From: Microthyrium microscopicum
Taxonomy: Eukaryota > Ascomycota > Dothideomycetes > Microthyriales > Microthyriaceae
NCBI GenBank assembly: GCA_010405405.1
Contig: MU004233.1
Location: 2,785,314 to 2,849,313 of the forward strand
Reading direction: 5' to 3'
Length of the DNA stretch: 64,000 bases
In this document: positions 1 through 10,285 of the stretch, in pieces
Layout of the letters: each line of letters opens with the position of its first letter
Position numbering within the stretch: position 1 is the stretch's first letter
Translations under genes and position numbers: made by a program
The notes under the pieces: model-generated
Seen by the model: only the letters and a program-made list of their open reading frames with translations
Databases searched by the model: none
What the model was told of the DNA's origin: nothing

Positions 1-173
1 GAGCGAAGAGAGCGTACGAATGATAAGCGGGCGTTCAAGACTGCGGGCTGATGCTGGACTGCTAATGATTTATGATTTGAGAAGAGCTGGTCGCTATACC
101 GGCATTTAAGATCGAAGGTTTCCTCCACGACTACTCCAAGCCACGATGTATCATAGCCGCATTTCCATTCTGC
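1..173. other. Intergenic, downstream of FMN1
   Basis: No gene is recognisable. This is probably the 3' untranslated and flanking DNA of the riboflavin kinase gene that ends at 174 on the minus strand; the window edge cuts it. Confidence 0.5.
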
Positions 174-846
174 TCAGGTGGACGCAACAGCATCTGATGG
201 TTCTGCTGGAACTTCGCCCCCCTCAGGAAAAGTTTTGAGATATTCATCATTCTTCCACTTTACATATGCTGTCCGTTCAAGACTTCTCGCAGTAACCTGG
301 ATATCGGTTTCGATATCTTCAATCAACGACTCCTTGGAGACATAATCATACTCAGGTCGAATGAAGCCAAGGATAATGAGGTTGAGATGATGGCCGTAGA
401 AGTCACGCCCAAATTTGTGCATGATATGGACTTCCTAATCAATAGTTAGTTGTATGTTTATGAGACGCAAGATTTAAAACCTACCAGACTTCGTACTTTG
501 TTTCCATAGAATGGATTCCATCCTATACTCATAACCATTGGATAAATTGTTCCTTTATTGTTGGTATCGTCGAGATTTAATCCAGCCCAGCCGTAGTAGA
601 TCCCACTGTCTAGATCTTCATGGCCACCTATTTCTAAACCCGATAGAGGTATATTTGCGGTAGGAATCCCTAGCTGAGAGATATCAGAGTTCCATGTGCT
701 TTCAAAAAGACTGGACTTACTTCTTTGCTGCCTCTTCCGAATCCTTTGACAATCGGACCATTAACTTTGACTGGAAATGGCTTCTCAGGTCCACTTTCTG
801 GACCAGCGTATAATTCTCGAGCTCCGGTGGGTGGTTTGGGCGCCAT
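174..846 (-). CDS. FMN1: Riboflavin kinase
   Basis: The enzyme phosphorylates riboflavin with ATP to make FMN, the first step of flavin cofactor synthesis. I rebuilt three exons, 846-721, 673-485 and 434-174, giving 191 residues, the usual length for fungal monofunctional kinases. Introns of 47 and 50 bp have GTAAGT/CAG and GTAGGT/TAG ends and keep phase 0. The product shows the family hallmarks: [18 protein letters not shown], then GIPTAN (residues 44-49, the ATP/Mg-binding PTAN motif), a [10 protein letters not shown] segment, and [10 protein letters not shown] with the likely catalytic Glu106, followed by FYG and the LIEDI helix region. The start was chosen because MAPKPP leads straight into the conserved N-terminal strand with no upstream in-frame conservation. 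It is divergent from IPI1, with 309 bp between start codons. Assignment is from family knowledge and is secure; the exact start is an inference. Confidence 0.93.
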
Positions 847-1155
847 TGTCTTAACAGTAGCTGCGCTGCTCAAGAAATTCAGGAAAATTACTAAAAGCTC
901 AAAATCGTAGCAGTCATGGAAACTGGTCAAATGTTCATTTCGCCGCCACAGATTTGATATCAGAGTCAGACCCCTCCACGTGAAAATTGCTAGTAACGAA
1001 CGACACCAGTTGACGAGATCGGACCTTCCTCCACAACCATCCAACATCACTTTATAATCCAATCAGTCAAAAATCACCAAGGATTTCAATTCTTTAAGAG
1101 CTAGGGAAAAGGGCGTATCTAAGCAGGAACGACAGCACCATCTCCAACCGCATCA
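847..1155. promoter_or_regulatory. Bidirectional promoter between FMN1 and IPI1
   Basis: The 309 bp separate the start codons of two divergent genes and must hold both promoters and 5' leaders. Several A/T runs are present, but I see no clear TATA box, and no PAC or RRPE ribosome-biogenesis element that I can claim. Confidence 0.6.
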
Positions 1156-2190
1156 ATGGCAAAATCCGCAAAATCCAAACGCGCAAAAAAAGCAGACTTC
1201 ACCAAACCAAAACTAAAACTCGGCCGCCCAAAACCAAAACCCGAAAACTATACAGACGTCTCCTTCTCCGCCCAAAGAATCGCCGTCCTCCATCAAAATC
1301 TCTCTTCTTCCGCCCCGTCCCAGACTGCGCTTTTCACACACCACCTGGCGCTACTATCGCATAAATCTGATGCGCAGCGCGCTGCGAGTCTCGCGCATTT
1401 GACCACTGCTCTAAGTAGTCTGGGTGGCGAGCTACCGTTGCCGGGAGCACAAGTATTAACGAAAGTTGCGCCACTACTACTCGATGCGAATGGAAGCGTA
1501 CGGAACAATACGTTGAAGTTTTTAGCCCTCCTATCAGACGCCGTGAGCGCAGGAGGCATTTCCACACTTCTCCTGTATATCCGCGCCGCACTCACACATC
1601 TCAGCGCACGCGTGCGTTTCTCCGGCGTCGATGCGCTCAGCTGGCTACTCCGCACCGACAAACGCGCCACCAGGACCGCAGCAGTGTCCTCCTCCGGCGG
1701 TTTCGCAGGCCTCCTAGAAGGCATCCTCGGCCTCCTCGGCTGGCTAGTCTCCAAGCCCGGAAATTCAAAAGGCTGGAGTTCCAGCACAGCCAGCGGCGGC
1801 AAAGCCGAAGATGAAGGCAAAGGTCGCGCCACACAACTCACCGCCCTCGCACTCCTACTCGATGCCGGCCTCGTTGATGGAGAGCGGGAATCAAGGGCGC
1901 AGAGGAGGAAGTGGGAGATGGGTGTGCGGTGGCCGTTGGTCGATTGGCGGGCGCATAAAATCGGTGGGGCGGGTACGTACGATTATCTCAATCTATACGG
2001 AGATGTAGGTGGCGCAAGTGACGAAGCTTGTCCAGAAGTTGCAGATCGAATGCGCGTGTATGCACGACATGGTGGTGCGGTACGGGCGGGACTGGAGACG
2101 GCGAAGAGGGAGGGTGGTGGGATTGGGAGGGCGGCGGTGGCGGTGGAGAAGGTTCTTGCTGGTGTGTATCTTGATGATGATCGAGAGTAG
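1156..2190 (+). CDS. IPI1: Pre-rRNA-processing protein Ipi1
   Basis: Ipi1 belongs to the nuclear Rix1/Ipi1/Ipi3 complex needed for ITS2 processing and maturation of the 60S ribosomal subunit. The gene is a single exon of 344 codons, close to the yeast protein length. The very basic N-terminus (MAKSAKSKRAKKADFTKPK) followed by KLGRPKPKPENYTDVSF is the classic opening of the family. Residues about 45-180 form the helical Ipi1 N-terminal domain with HEAT-like repeats (for example VAPLLLDANGSVRNNTLKFL and LSARVRFSGVDALSWLL). The tail from about residue 195 is Gly/Ser-rich and then variable. MPP10, another ribosome-biogenesis gene, lies 49 kb away, probably by chance. Function comes from family knowledge; the open reading frame and motifs are seen directly. 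Confidence 0.9.
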   Translation: MAKSAKSKRAKKADFTKPKLKLGRPKPKPENYTDVSFSAQRIAVLHQNLSSSAPSQTALFTHHLALLSHKSDAQRAASLAHLTTALSSLGGELPLPGAQVLTKVAPLLLDANGSVRNNTLKFLALLSDAVSAGGISTLLLYIRAALTHLSARVRFSGVDALSWLLRTDKRATRTAAVSSSGGFAGLLEGILGLLGWLVSKPGNSKGWSSSTASGGKAEDEGKGRATQLTALALLLDAGLVDGERESRAQRRKWEMGVRWPLVDWRAHKIGGAGTYDYLNLYGDVGGASDEACPEVADRMRVYARHGGAVRAGLETAKREGGGIGRAAVAVEKVLAGVYLDDDRE

Positions 2191-2937
2191 AGTAAATACT
2201 ATGCTCAAGGGGATGGGTTCGTATGTGTGTGCGATTAGAGTATGGGGTTTGATATTTAGCGATATACCCAGTAATGCGCACAGCTCTTGTGGGCTCTCTC
2301 ATAATGATATTGCTCAGTCAGGTCACGAAGAGACTATAGAAAGAAAAAAGTTTGTGCCACCAATTTCAATTTCTATCAAAAATACCGCAGGCCTTTATCG
2401 GCGGCAGTTTATATACATGTGCAATCGCGTAACACGATTGACAGCAGCTGTTCTTCAAAACAACATATAAAGCAAAATGGTGGTTTCAAAGAAAAAATGC
2501 ATCGCATAAAATCAACAGAGTGTTGATATCAGTATCCCAATCCAGTGGACAGCCTTGGCCAAGTCCATTCCCAACGCCTTGCTGTTATAAATAAATTTCA
2601 AAATCATGGGGTAGTTCCAACGCCGTGTGTAATGCAATCTGTTTTTTGTCGTCCGTGAAAAGCAGTGGTGTGCCCATAACACCGCAAAAATGATGGGCTG
2701 TGAGCATGAAAAACCTGGGGAAGTCGTGTAATGGCCGTTGGTGCGATAATGTAAGAACCGTTGTGGTGATAGCTTGAAATTGATAGGGGCCTTGAACGGT
2801 AGAAACCGCGGCCGCCTCAATCAATTTAGCATAGTGATACCATGACGTTTGAGAGCCTTTTGCTGACGACGATTGAGTGGTTTTGACGCAGAAGATTGTG
2901 GGGTTTGTGCTGGATTCTTGTTTGAAGACACTTTGTT
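2191..2937. other. Convergent 3' region between IPI1 and TFIIB
   Basis: 747 bp between two converging genes. Open frames here (for example 2512-2820 minus) have no recognisable family or codon pattern. Most likely this is two 3' untranslated regions. Confidence 0.5.
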
Positions 2938-3999
2938 CTACGTTGATGTCTTCATCTCAAGTCGCTCCATTTTGCCCTTGTTTAACCATTCTGGCTTGAT
3001 GATTCGTGCGCGGTCTTCGTACACCTTCTTCCATGCGCCTTTGATAGTGCCGTCGGAGACATTAACCACGGCACCAATCTCCTTGGGGGTCTTTGGCATT
3101 CCTACAAAGGCAGAGATGACAAACAAGGCGACAGCTGCGATCGAGACGGGCGAACGACCAGCGAGTAGACCAGCTTGGCTCAGAAGCCCAGCACATTCGC
3201 CAGCCATAATGTTGACCCAGGCTGGAAGGTTGAGATGAGTGCCATTTCGAACGCAGAGAACGCGTGGCTCCATGACAGTCGCGTTGTTGTAGCCTTGAAG
3301 CTCGGCCGTGTTCTTTGTAGTTTTTGCCTGTTTCTTGAAGAAAGGCTCGAGAAGCTTGAACACGCGACCAAGATCTTTTTTAGAGACACCGCAAAAGTTG
3401 GCTACGTCGCGAAACGTCCGAGAGGTATTACCCATCTGACGGCAACCGAGGAAGACACAACCGGCGATGATAGCGTCGTTTGTCTTGGTACGGAACTGCT
3501 TGCTCTCCCAAGCGACTTTGTAGAGCTGCTTGACCTTTTCGACGATAGGTTTGTTCAAGTGCATTGTACCAGCATGTTCGTCAATTCTAGCAAATCCGTC
3601 GATCAACTGCTTATTGCCTTTGTCGTCGTTGGATTTGCCTTGCGCGCGACTAAGATCTCGAGCAAGAGCGCTTTTGCTGTCAAAGGTGATTTTGGTTGCA
3701 AGTTGAGGTCCAATGTCGATGAGGCTGCTGGCTTGACCAACTCGAGATGGATCATCGCCTCCTTGATCATCGTTGGCGAAACTACGCCATTCGGAGCGAT
3801 TGTCGATGATATTTGACTCCAGAACCATGCCACATGATCCACAGACGAGGTCGCCGGATGAGTACTCCTCGACTAGGTTTGGCGGGTCTTCCTGACAGTC
3901 CTTGCAGATGACTTTGCGATTGAGGTTTTGCTGATAGACCGCCTCCTCCTCAACGGCTGGGAAGGGGGCAACCTCACCAGGTGATAGTTCGAAAGACAT
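2938..3999 (-). CDS. SUA7: Transcription initiation factor TFIIB
   Basis: TFIIB bridges TBP-bound promoter DNA and RNA polymerase II in the nucleus and helps choose the start site. The gene is an intronless 353-codon frame, the normal family length. The zinc ribbon is intact, with Cys32, Cys35, Cys53 and Cys56 (CKDC and CGSC). The B-reader/linker follows as NRSEWRSFANDD and DDPSRVG. Two cyclin-fold repeats then occupy about residues 125-215 (KVKQLYKVA, DAIIAGCVFLGCRQ, RTFRDVANFCGVSKKDLGR) and about 240-330 (LPAWVNIMAGECA, GRSPVSIAAVALFVIS, KEIGAVVNVSDGTIK). The start lies just before the conserved acidic leader. The symbol follows the yeast name. No oddity was seen. Confidence 0.96.
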   Translation of the reverse strand: MSFELSPGEVAPFPAVEEEAVYQQNLNRKVICKDCQEDPPNLVEEYSSGDLVCGSCGMVLESNIIDNRSEWRSFANDDQGGDDPSRVGQASSLIDIGPQLATKITFDSKSALARDLSRAQGKSNDDKGNKQLIDGFARIDEHAGTMHLNKPIVEKVKQLYKVAWESKQFRTKTNDAIIAGCVFLGCRQMGNTSRTFRDVANFCGVSKKDLGRVFKLLEPFFKKQAKTTKNTAELQGYNNATVMEPRVLCVRNGTHLNLPAWVNIMAGECAGLLSQAGLLAGRSPVSIAAVALFVISAFVGMPKTPKEIGAVVNVSDGTIKGAWKKVYEDRARIIKPEWLNKGKMERLEMKTST

Positions 4000-5967
4000 G
4001 ATGATGAGAGTTGTTCAGTCGATGTTTGCGCAGGCGAGGAGATGAAGCGCAGGCGGACGGAAAGAATTAAGAGGCCAACAGACCAGCTGTGATCTCGTTT
4101 CGCGCTCTTGCTGGAGGCAAACTACTAGGCCAGTAAAGGTGTTTGTTGCGTCTTCAGCAGAGTGGAGAGTTTGGTTGTTTCTGGGCAGTGGTGAGAGTGA
4201 GCGGTGTGGTGAGGGATGAGAGTGACGGACAGCGTGACAGTAGAGTAAGAGAGATGGACAAAGAAGGTTTGAAAGAGATGGTGTCAAAGATCTTATGCGG
4301 AGTAGAAAGTGATGGCTCGCTGACTCATAGCACTAGTCTGGTTATGGTTAGTGCCACTGTGGAATCGGGTTTACTAAGGTCAACTTAGTACTTACCAAGC
4401 CTGAGCTTACCTCAACCACGGTAGCTTGACAGACCTTGACAGCCGCCGAGAACCTTCCACGTACGCTTTTGATATTCTCAGCAACCCATATTATTAACCT
4501 CAATCTTTGCTACCTATTTCGATATTTATTCTGTCCGCTGACTTCAAATCCGTTGAGGTGTCAGCTAGTCAACAAGACATGCCCTCTATACCATGCAGGA
4601 CAGTCTCACATTTCAGGTAGCCATGGCATTTCTCTTGCTTGAATCGGTACAAAGTACTAGTGAAACATCTGGCTTGGTATCTAGGCGCCATCGACATTGA
4701 GAATAATGCAATATCAAATGGAAAGAGATGGCAAGCGCAATGATCACCAGCCATCAAGAATCCGGGGAACTGAAATGTGGCGTTTGGATAGCGCCGGCAG
4801 TAGCCGCAGAGCCGTTAATTTGACAAGTTGACTTTCCGTCTTCAATCTTGACAAATGGCAAATGGAAGCACAGAGTATTTCTGGTAGAGTACTGTTTGCA
4901 ACATGTTAGGTGATGTCGTTGCTAAGGTCACTTTGTTCTACTGCGATATCTCATACATAATCATGTTCGAGATCAATTTCAATGCCATTCGTGATTGTCT
5001 GGAGACTTTCGATGGTACTGGCAGCAATTTTACTGTCCTTTTCGTACCGGAATTCCATGCCAATAACTCTGGACCCTGGTCCACTGGAACTCAGATGCAC
5101 TCGATGCCTCAGGATACCAGTCTCTATTCACTGCTACCACGCAATCCTAAGCCGCGATCGATATAGTCCATCAGTGAATACTCGATCGTGAGCCCGTGAA
5201 TCGAGTGACGACCATCGTACTTGTTGGTAGCCGAGGTTGATAGAAATAGTCCAGATGGCTCGACGGCCGACCTATGGTGCCTGTACCGATACCGTTCGCA
5301 GCAGGCGCTAGGATGAGGAGTAGGACTACTGTAGCAGATCTACCTACCCATTAACGGTTCATATACTGAAGATCTCTATATGTGGCTGATGCTGAGTTGC
5401 AGACTTCTCCTTCTCATCTGTAAGGCACAGGTAAAGCGTCCCAATAGTTTCAAGTATCCCCGATGAGTACATGAAGACTACAGGCCGCGATGCCGTACGA
5501 GCCCGATGTAGCCATTGACCACTCAGTATTATGTATGATGACGTAGATGCCTTATTAAGCACTAGTGGTATATCACTCACTTTCAACTTGAGAGGAAGAC
5601 AACTCACACTTCCTTCATACAAAAGTCAACAGACAACAGAAAACTACAGAGGACGATACGAGTGACAAAATAGTCGTTTGATTTTTTCAGCTGCTACCCG
5701 ACTGTTTTTCTTGCATAGCCACAAATCAGGTCAGCAATCGATAAGAACCCTGCTTTCGTCGTGGTTGCAACCTTCAGCGTTGTTCCCTGCCCCGCTCTGT
5801 GACCACTCGTCTGAAGGCCTGACCAGTCCACCATCACCCAACTACAACCCATTCACTTGGCACAAGATTCATCAGAGAGGCTGAGTCTATTTCTTCCCTA
5901 CTTCTTTAAATTCCCGCTCTTCCTACTATTCTCGCCCTCTAATCCTACAAAATACACCTCTATCAAC
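4000..5967. other. Divergent intergenic region, TFIIB / disordered-protein gene
   Basis: Nearly 2 kb separate the divergent start codons. Short open frames at 4436-4642, 4903-5166 and 5359-5622 lack any recognisable domain. The last 300 bp are pyrimidine-rich on the plus strand, as expected for a fungal promoter and 5' leader. The AUG at 5968 has a frame open upstream to 5857, so a longer N-terminus cannot be excluded. Confidence 0.45.
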
Positions 5968-7242
5968 ATGTCTTCGCGCGAATACCCGGAGCGTCGGCGA
6001 CCACGTCCACGCCGTTATTCTGATGAAGAGTCTGATACCTCAGAGGATTATGATCGCCGCGGTCCCCGTCGTGGCCCAAAAATAAGACCTCCTCCAGTTG
6101 GTGGTCCTCCATCAGATCGACTTCCACCTGGAGGTATTCCTCCCGCCGGAGCACCATTGCCACGAAGAGGAGGACCAGTTATGGTTGACGATGACGCTGG
6201 TCCACCACCTCCCGGCCCACCGGGTCCTCCACAAAGCGATCGTGGTGCTGGTCGCGGTCCGCGTCCACGTTCTCGCGTGCGCATTCAAACGTCATCGGAT
6301 GAGGATTCCGATGGCGGCAAAGCAAGAGCACGAAAGGACAGAAGAGCCCGTCACGATCTGGAGCGCAAAAATAGTCGGGAAAATCTACAATTCCGCGAAA
6401 GGCGTGATGGCTATCTCTCGGACGAGGGTGAGACTTTGAAAACTGCCAAAAAGGGTCGCCCTCGGCGACGTGATGGCAGCGATGACGACGATGAGCGCAA
6501 ACCACGAAAAGAAAAGAATGGATTACTTGGTGTCTTAAGCGGCAAAAACAATCGTTCTAAGAGCGAAGAACCACCACCACCTTACCCAGCAGATCCACGA
6601 GATGGGCCACCACGCGATCGTGGTGGTCCACCTCCTCGCTCTCGTCGAAACGAATACGATACAGACCCAGAAGGCGGACCCCGTCGCCGGCAATCCGCTC
6701 GCGATCCAGGCCGCGGTGGCAGAGGAGGTCGAGGCTACGACGACTACGACGATGAGCCCGAACCACCTCGCCGTCGTCGCCCTCAATCTGGCCATGGCCC
6801 ACCTCCCCCAGACGACCGCGGCTATCGATCCGATGGTCGACCACGTACACGCCCCCGTCCAGATGATGATTATTACTATGGCCACGGCGATCCCTACGAC
6901 CAAGACCCGCGTGACCGCAAACCTCGCGGCGCACCTCGTCGAGACGAAGGCTACCGCTCAGACCATGGACCCCGCAGGCGAGACTACGACGACCGGCGTG
7001 GAGGCGGACGTCGGGACGACAGAGACCGATATGACGACAGATACGACGACCCACGCGACCGGAATCGCAGCTCTCGTGATCCACGCAGTGGAGGTCGCAG
7101 CCGTGGAAAAAGCGGTGGTGCCGCATGGCAGAAGGAAGCAGGCGATTTGTTCCTCATGTATGGCCTACCTCTACTGAAGCAAAACGGACCCAAGTGGGCA
7201 AAACAGGCACAGGATATGTGGAGTAGCCGGCGCGGGCGATAG
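5968..7242 (+). CDS. Disordered Arg/Asp/Pro/Gly-rich fungal protein
   Basis: The 424-residue product is almost wholly low complexity: alternating RRPRPRR and DEES/DDDD charge patches, proline runs (PPPPGPPGPP, EEPPPPYP) and RGG/GRGG boxes. A small motif recurs as GYLSDEG, GYRSDG and GYRSDH. The only segment that looks folded is the C-terminus (about residues 383-424), with a predicted amphipathic/hydrophobic stretch AAWQKEAGDLFLMYGLPLL followed by GPKWAKQAQDMW. RGG-type repeats suggest RNA binding or condensate formation, but that is inference; I do not recognise a named family. The start at 5968 (SSREYPERR) was chosen over the open upstream frame because the upstream residues look like translated leader. 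Several overlapping frames on both strands are shadows of the biased composition. Confidence 0.75.
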   Translation: MSSREYPERRRPRPRRYSDEESDTSEDYDRRGPRRGPKIRPPPVGGPPSDRLPPGGIPPAGAPLPRRGGPVMVDDDAGPPPPGPPGPPQSDRGAGRGPRPRSRVRIQTSSDEDSDGGKARARKDRRARHDLERKNSRENLQFRERRDGYLSDEGETLKTAKKGRPRRRDGSDDDDERKPRKEKNGLLGVLSGKNNRSKSEEPPPPYPADPRDGPPRDRGGPPPRSRRNEYDTDPEGGPRRRQSARDPGRGGRGGRGYDDYDDEPEPPRRRRPQSGHGPPPPDDRGYRSDGRPRTRPRPDDDYYYGHGDPYDQDPRDRKPRGAPRRDEGYRSDHGPRRRDYDDRRGGGRRDDRDRYDDRYDDPRDRNRSSRDPRSGGRSRGKSGGAAWQKEAGDLFLMYGLPLLKQNGPKWAKQAQDMWSSRRGR

Positions 7243-7433
7243 AAACGCAAATTGACACTCTTCATTTGACGAAACCCCTGCTCTACGGCAACGGAAAATA
7301 ACGACACACTTCTTCATTGTTTTTGGTTTGGTTTACATAGCATAGATAGCCGATCCTCACTCCCAAATACATTACCCTCCGATTTCTACAACTCTGAACG
7401 TCCAAAATTGCCATGCATCCTACGTATATACCA

Positions 7434-8154
7434 CTATCGTCCCAGAAACCCAGCAATCTTCCTCAACCTAACAACATCCACCTTCGCCCCCCTAACCCCC
7501 TCCGCAGCAACATGTCTAACCACAACATCACTAAACCTATGATTCTCCTTCCACGCCTTCTCACCAGTAAACGCCTCCAACACCCTAATACTCGTCCGTG
7601 CTTCCCTATCCTGCAGGATCATATACATCCCCGTCTCCGGCTCATTTCCCTGTGCATATTCAACACAATTCTTCCACCCTTTCAATGCATCGCCGCGCGT
7701 ATATACGTCCGGATACGTGATATGTGCCCAAAACACCAATGGATCGCTGAATGAAGAGACGGTCGGTCTGTCGACGCCAAGAAGCGGGTCGGCCATTGTT
7801 ACGTGGACGGGAGATGTTTGGATGGATTGGTCGGATATTGTTTTTATGAGGGCGAGGACGGGGGCGGTTTTTACGTGTGCGTCGAAGGAGGCTTGGGATT
7901 TATATCTTTGGGATTTTGTTAGATGATTCAATCAATCTCAAGGGGTGTTATGGGGGAGGAGAGAGAACGTACTCTTCAATGATATACAGTGCCAAACTAT
8001 CTGGCTCATCCAGCGGGACGGTTAATGCATATTTGGTGACGTCTGGTTCGTGGGCGGTTGTGTGTGCGATTACGGATTCAAAGGTGGTGATGAATTGTTG
8101 GCGGGCGGAGGGGGTTTTGGGGGAGATTTTGCCTACGCAGATGAATGGTGGCAT
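7434..8154 (-). CDS. Tandem ABM-fold (dimeric alpha/beta barrel) protein
   Basis: Two exons, 8154-7973 and 7905-7434, give 217 residues. The 67-bp intron has GTACGT at the donor, a TCTAAC branch point and an AAG acceptor, and joins LYIIEE to YKSQASFDAHV in phase. The first half (about residues 1-85: FICVGKISPKTPSARQQF, then SFDAHVKTAPVLALI) matches the antibiotic biosynthesis monooxygenase fold. The second half (about 110-200: VFWAHITYPDVYTRGDALKG and AWKENHRFSDVVVRHVA) looks like a second, diverged copy. Fungal members are small cytosolic proteins, usually of unknown substrate; some are quinone-forming oxygenases. Nothing around it suggests a biosynthetic cluster. Fold assignment is fairly confident; enzymatic activity is not shown by the sequence. 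Confidence 0.82.
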
Positions 8155-8816
8155 CTTGATGGTTGGTAGGACGTGTGAAGTACGAGTGTTTTTTTGGAAT
8201 GGGAATTGTTTGGCTTGGTTGTTGATGTGTAGAGGTTGATATGTTGGATGCGATATGTTAGTAGGCATGGCGGGTATTGAATTCCGTGTAAAGGTTATGG
8301 AGTGGATACGAACGATATGGTGCTTTGTATCCATTCTAGGCATTGATGGGTTTGCGAAGGGAGGGTAGGGAGAACTTTTGATTTTCTCGGAGATATAGCA
8401 TACAGTTGATATTCAGGCTTCGGTATTGAACACCTTTTGGAAATCATGAAAGATCTGCTAAGGTTGAAGAATATATCGAGATAGAGTTGACGACATGGCT
8501 TTTCATATGAAGAACTTACGAAGGCATTCGCTTTTATCAGTCATATTAACAGCGGTTAGTACTAGTAGAGTCTATCGTAGGCAGGCTCTATATTCTACAG
8601 ATAATCAACAACGCCTTGCCCAATGAAGCCTTCAAATGCAGTATTACACAATATCAAAGTAGCCAACCCAATTTAGACAATGATAAAAATGCAGACTATC
8701 CCATTTAACACCATGCCTGCCAAAAAACAAAGAAGCAGGAAGCTGAGGGGAGAGGTGCCGTCCAGTATAGTAGTTTAATGCAAGTCGATCCATATGTTTC
8801 GTGACCCAGGGCTTAC
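8155..8816. other. Intergenic
   Basis: 662 bp between two minus-strand genes: the 5' region of the ABM-fold gene and the 3' end of the membrane-protein gene beyond it. No gene or repeat is seen. Confidence 0.4.
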
Positions 8817-9849
8817 TCATTCAAATCGTCTCATCAGCTTCGAGCGAACAGAAGTATTCACAACACCACCCACGCCAAAAGCAGGCACAATTCGACAAAT
8901 ACGCGCCATCCAGCTAGGGAAGAAAGCGGTCCGTACCAATTTGAAGCGTTCTGCGAGCGATAGATTCTTTCGATTGTACATGTCGAGACCCAGCAAATGC
9001 ACAGGAGTACTTAGCACTTGAATGGCAGCTGGCGCCAAAAATTGCGCTATGCTCTGCTTGTTCATCTTTTTCATGAAGCTGGGCAAGAATTCAGTGCGAA
9101 TATGTGGTGCGATTACGGCGGGAAGATTGAAGGATGCGAATATCGTGAAGGAGTCGCGGAGTGCGAAGAGGGCGTATGTCGGACCTGGGATGCGACCGGG
9201 TGCGGATGTCGAGAATAGTTTTGTCAGATGTGCGTCTTTCCATATCGAAAGGCCGAGATTCGATGTGGATGTTCCGATGAACTTGGCGGTTCCGTGGGTT
9301 GTTGTTGAGGCAGGTTTGGATTTGATGGTTGATAGGGTGGTATCGACCGTGTTGGCCATGATATACGTTCCTCCATAGACGGACTGTACGAGGATTAGCA
9401 GGGTGTTTGTTTGATCGATACTTTGGACGCACATATATAAGGAAAAACGGCTTCGAGAAGATGAACTTATGCGGCCTCAAAAGCAATGTCTTCAACGACC
9501 CAACAATACTATCCTTCAACGTCGCCTTCCCCGAAGCATTCTCAATGATTCCTCTGCACGCCAATTAGCCTCGAAACCTCCATTTCATATATTCCAAAAC
9601 ATACTTGTCAATCATCGTAATCAACGGCGCAACCAACCCACCCGCACAAGCAGCCGCAAACACATCCACCACCACCCGCTGAGGAAGAGCCTTTGTATTC
9701 CAATTGCGCGCTTCCTCCCCCACCTCGTCCAGCGGACTCATGCCACGTGCTGCTGGCCAGCTTACGACCGGAACGCTGGAACCAGTGGTTGCCGGCACGC
9801 GCGGAGACGCGACGACGGACTCGCCTAGGGCGCCGCCGGAATCTTTCAT
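8817..9849 (-). CDS. Conserved fungal membrane protein, possibly mitochondrial
   Basis: Three exons, 9849-9605, 9553-9433 and 9383-8817, give 310 residues. The 51-bp intron has donor GTATGT, branch CTAAT and acceptor CAG; the 49-bp intron has GTGCGT and CAG; both junctions keep the frame (MIDK|GIIEN and FLIY|SVYGG). Moderately hydrophobic segments include VVVDVFAAACAGGLVAPLI (about 60-78), FFLIYSVYGGTYIMANTVDT (about 116-135), SFTIFASFNLPAVIAPHI (about 207-224) and FLAPAAIQVLSTPVHLLGLD (about 242-261). The alternation of short glycine-rich membrane stretches and basic loops recalls mitochondrial carrier-like proteins, but I see no P-x-D/E-x-x-K/R signature, so that is only a guess. I do not recognise a named family. 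Coding status is well supported by splice logic. Confidence 0.78.
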
Positions 9850-10285
9850 TATCAAGCTAAGTGCTGCATAGGGTGTTGAGACTGTGTCGCAAGCGCAAGC
9901 GAAGACTAATCGAAAATGACAGACGGGATCGCAGAGGGGAACTTGTAAGATGTTGACTTGGGGATGAAATCTGGGGATTTGATGCAAGATGGATCATGGA
10001 TGGGTTTAAACTTTAAACAGGGGTCGGGGAAGATACGATGCGGCTCTAGAACTTTTTGGTTGCGATATCGGAGCCCCCTGCACAATGTCTATAAAAGTGC
10101 TAGATATTTAATGCGCCATCGACTCTTAACGATTATATATTCTGCTTGAAATGTAACAGCTTAGTATAGTAGTAAGTATTTTAAAATTAACAGAAGGCTA
10201 TAAATACATGTTTCTAAAACTATCTGCATGCGCCTATATCGCGTCTCGTCTGAACATGTTCACAACAGCCTCAATGGGTATCCAA
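9850..10285. other. Intergenic, partly A/T-rich
   Basis: 436 bp. The part around 10,080-10,210 is A/T-rich and may be the 3' flank of AFG1. No coding signal was found. Confidence 0.4.

Noticed and set aside
1293-1841. 182-codon minus-strand frame opposite IPI1
   Set aside because: Shadow of the IPI1 reading frame, which has clear family conservation.
6535-7126. Long minus-strand frames opposite the disordered protein
   Set aside because: They are complements of the CGN/GAC-rich coding repeats of the plus-strand gene.
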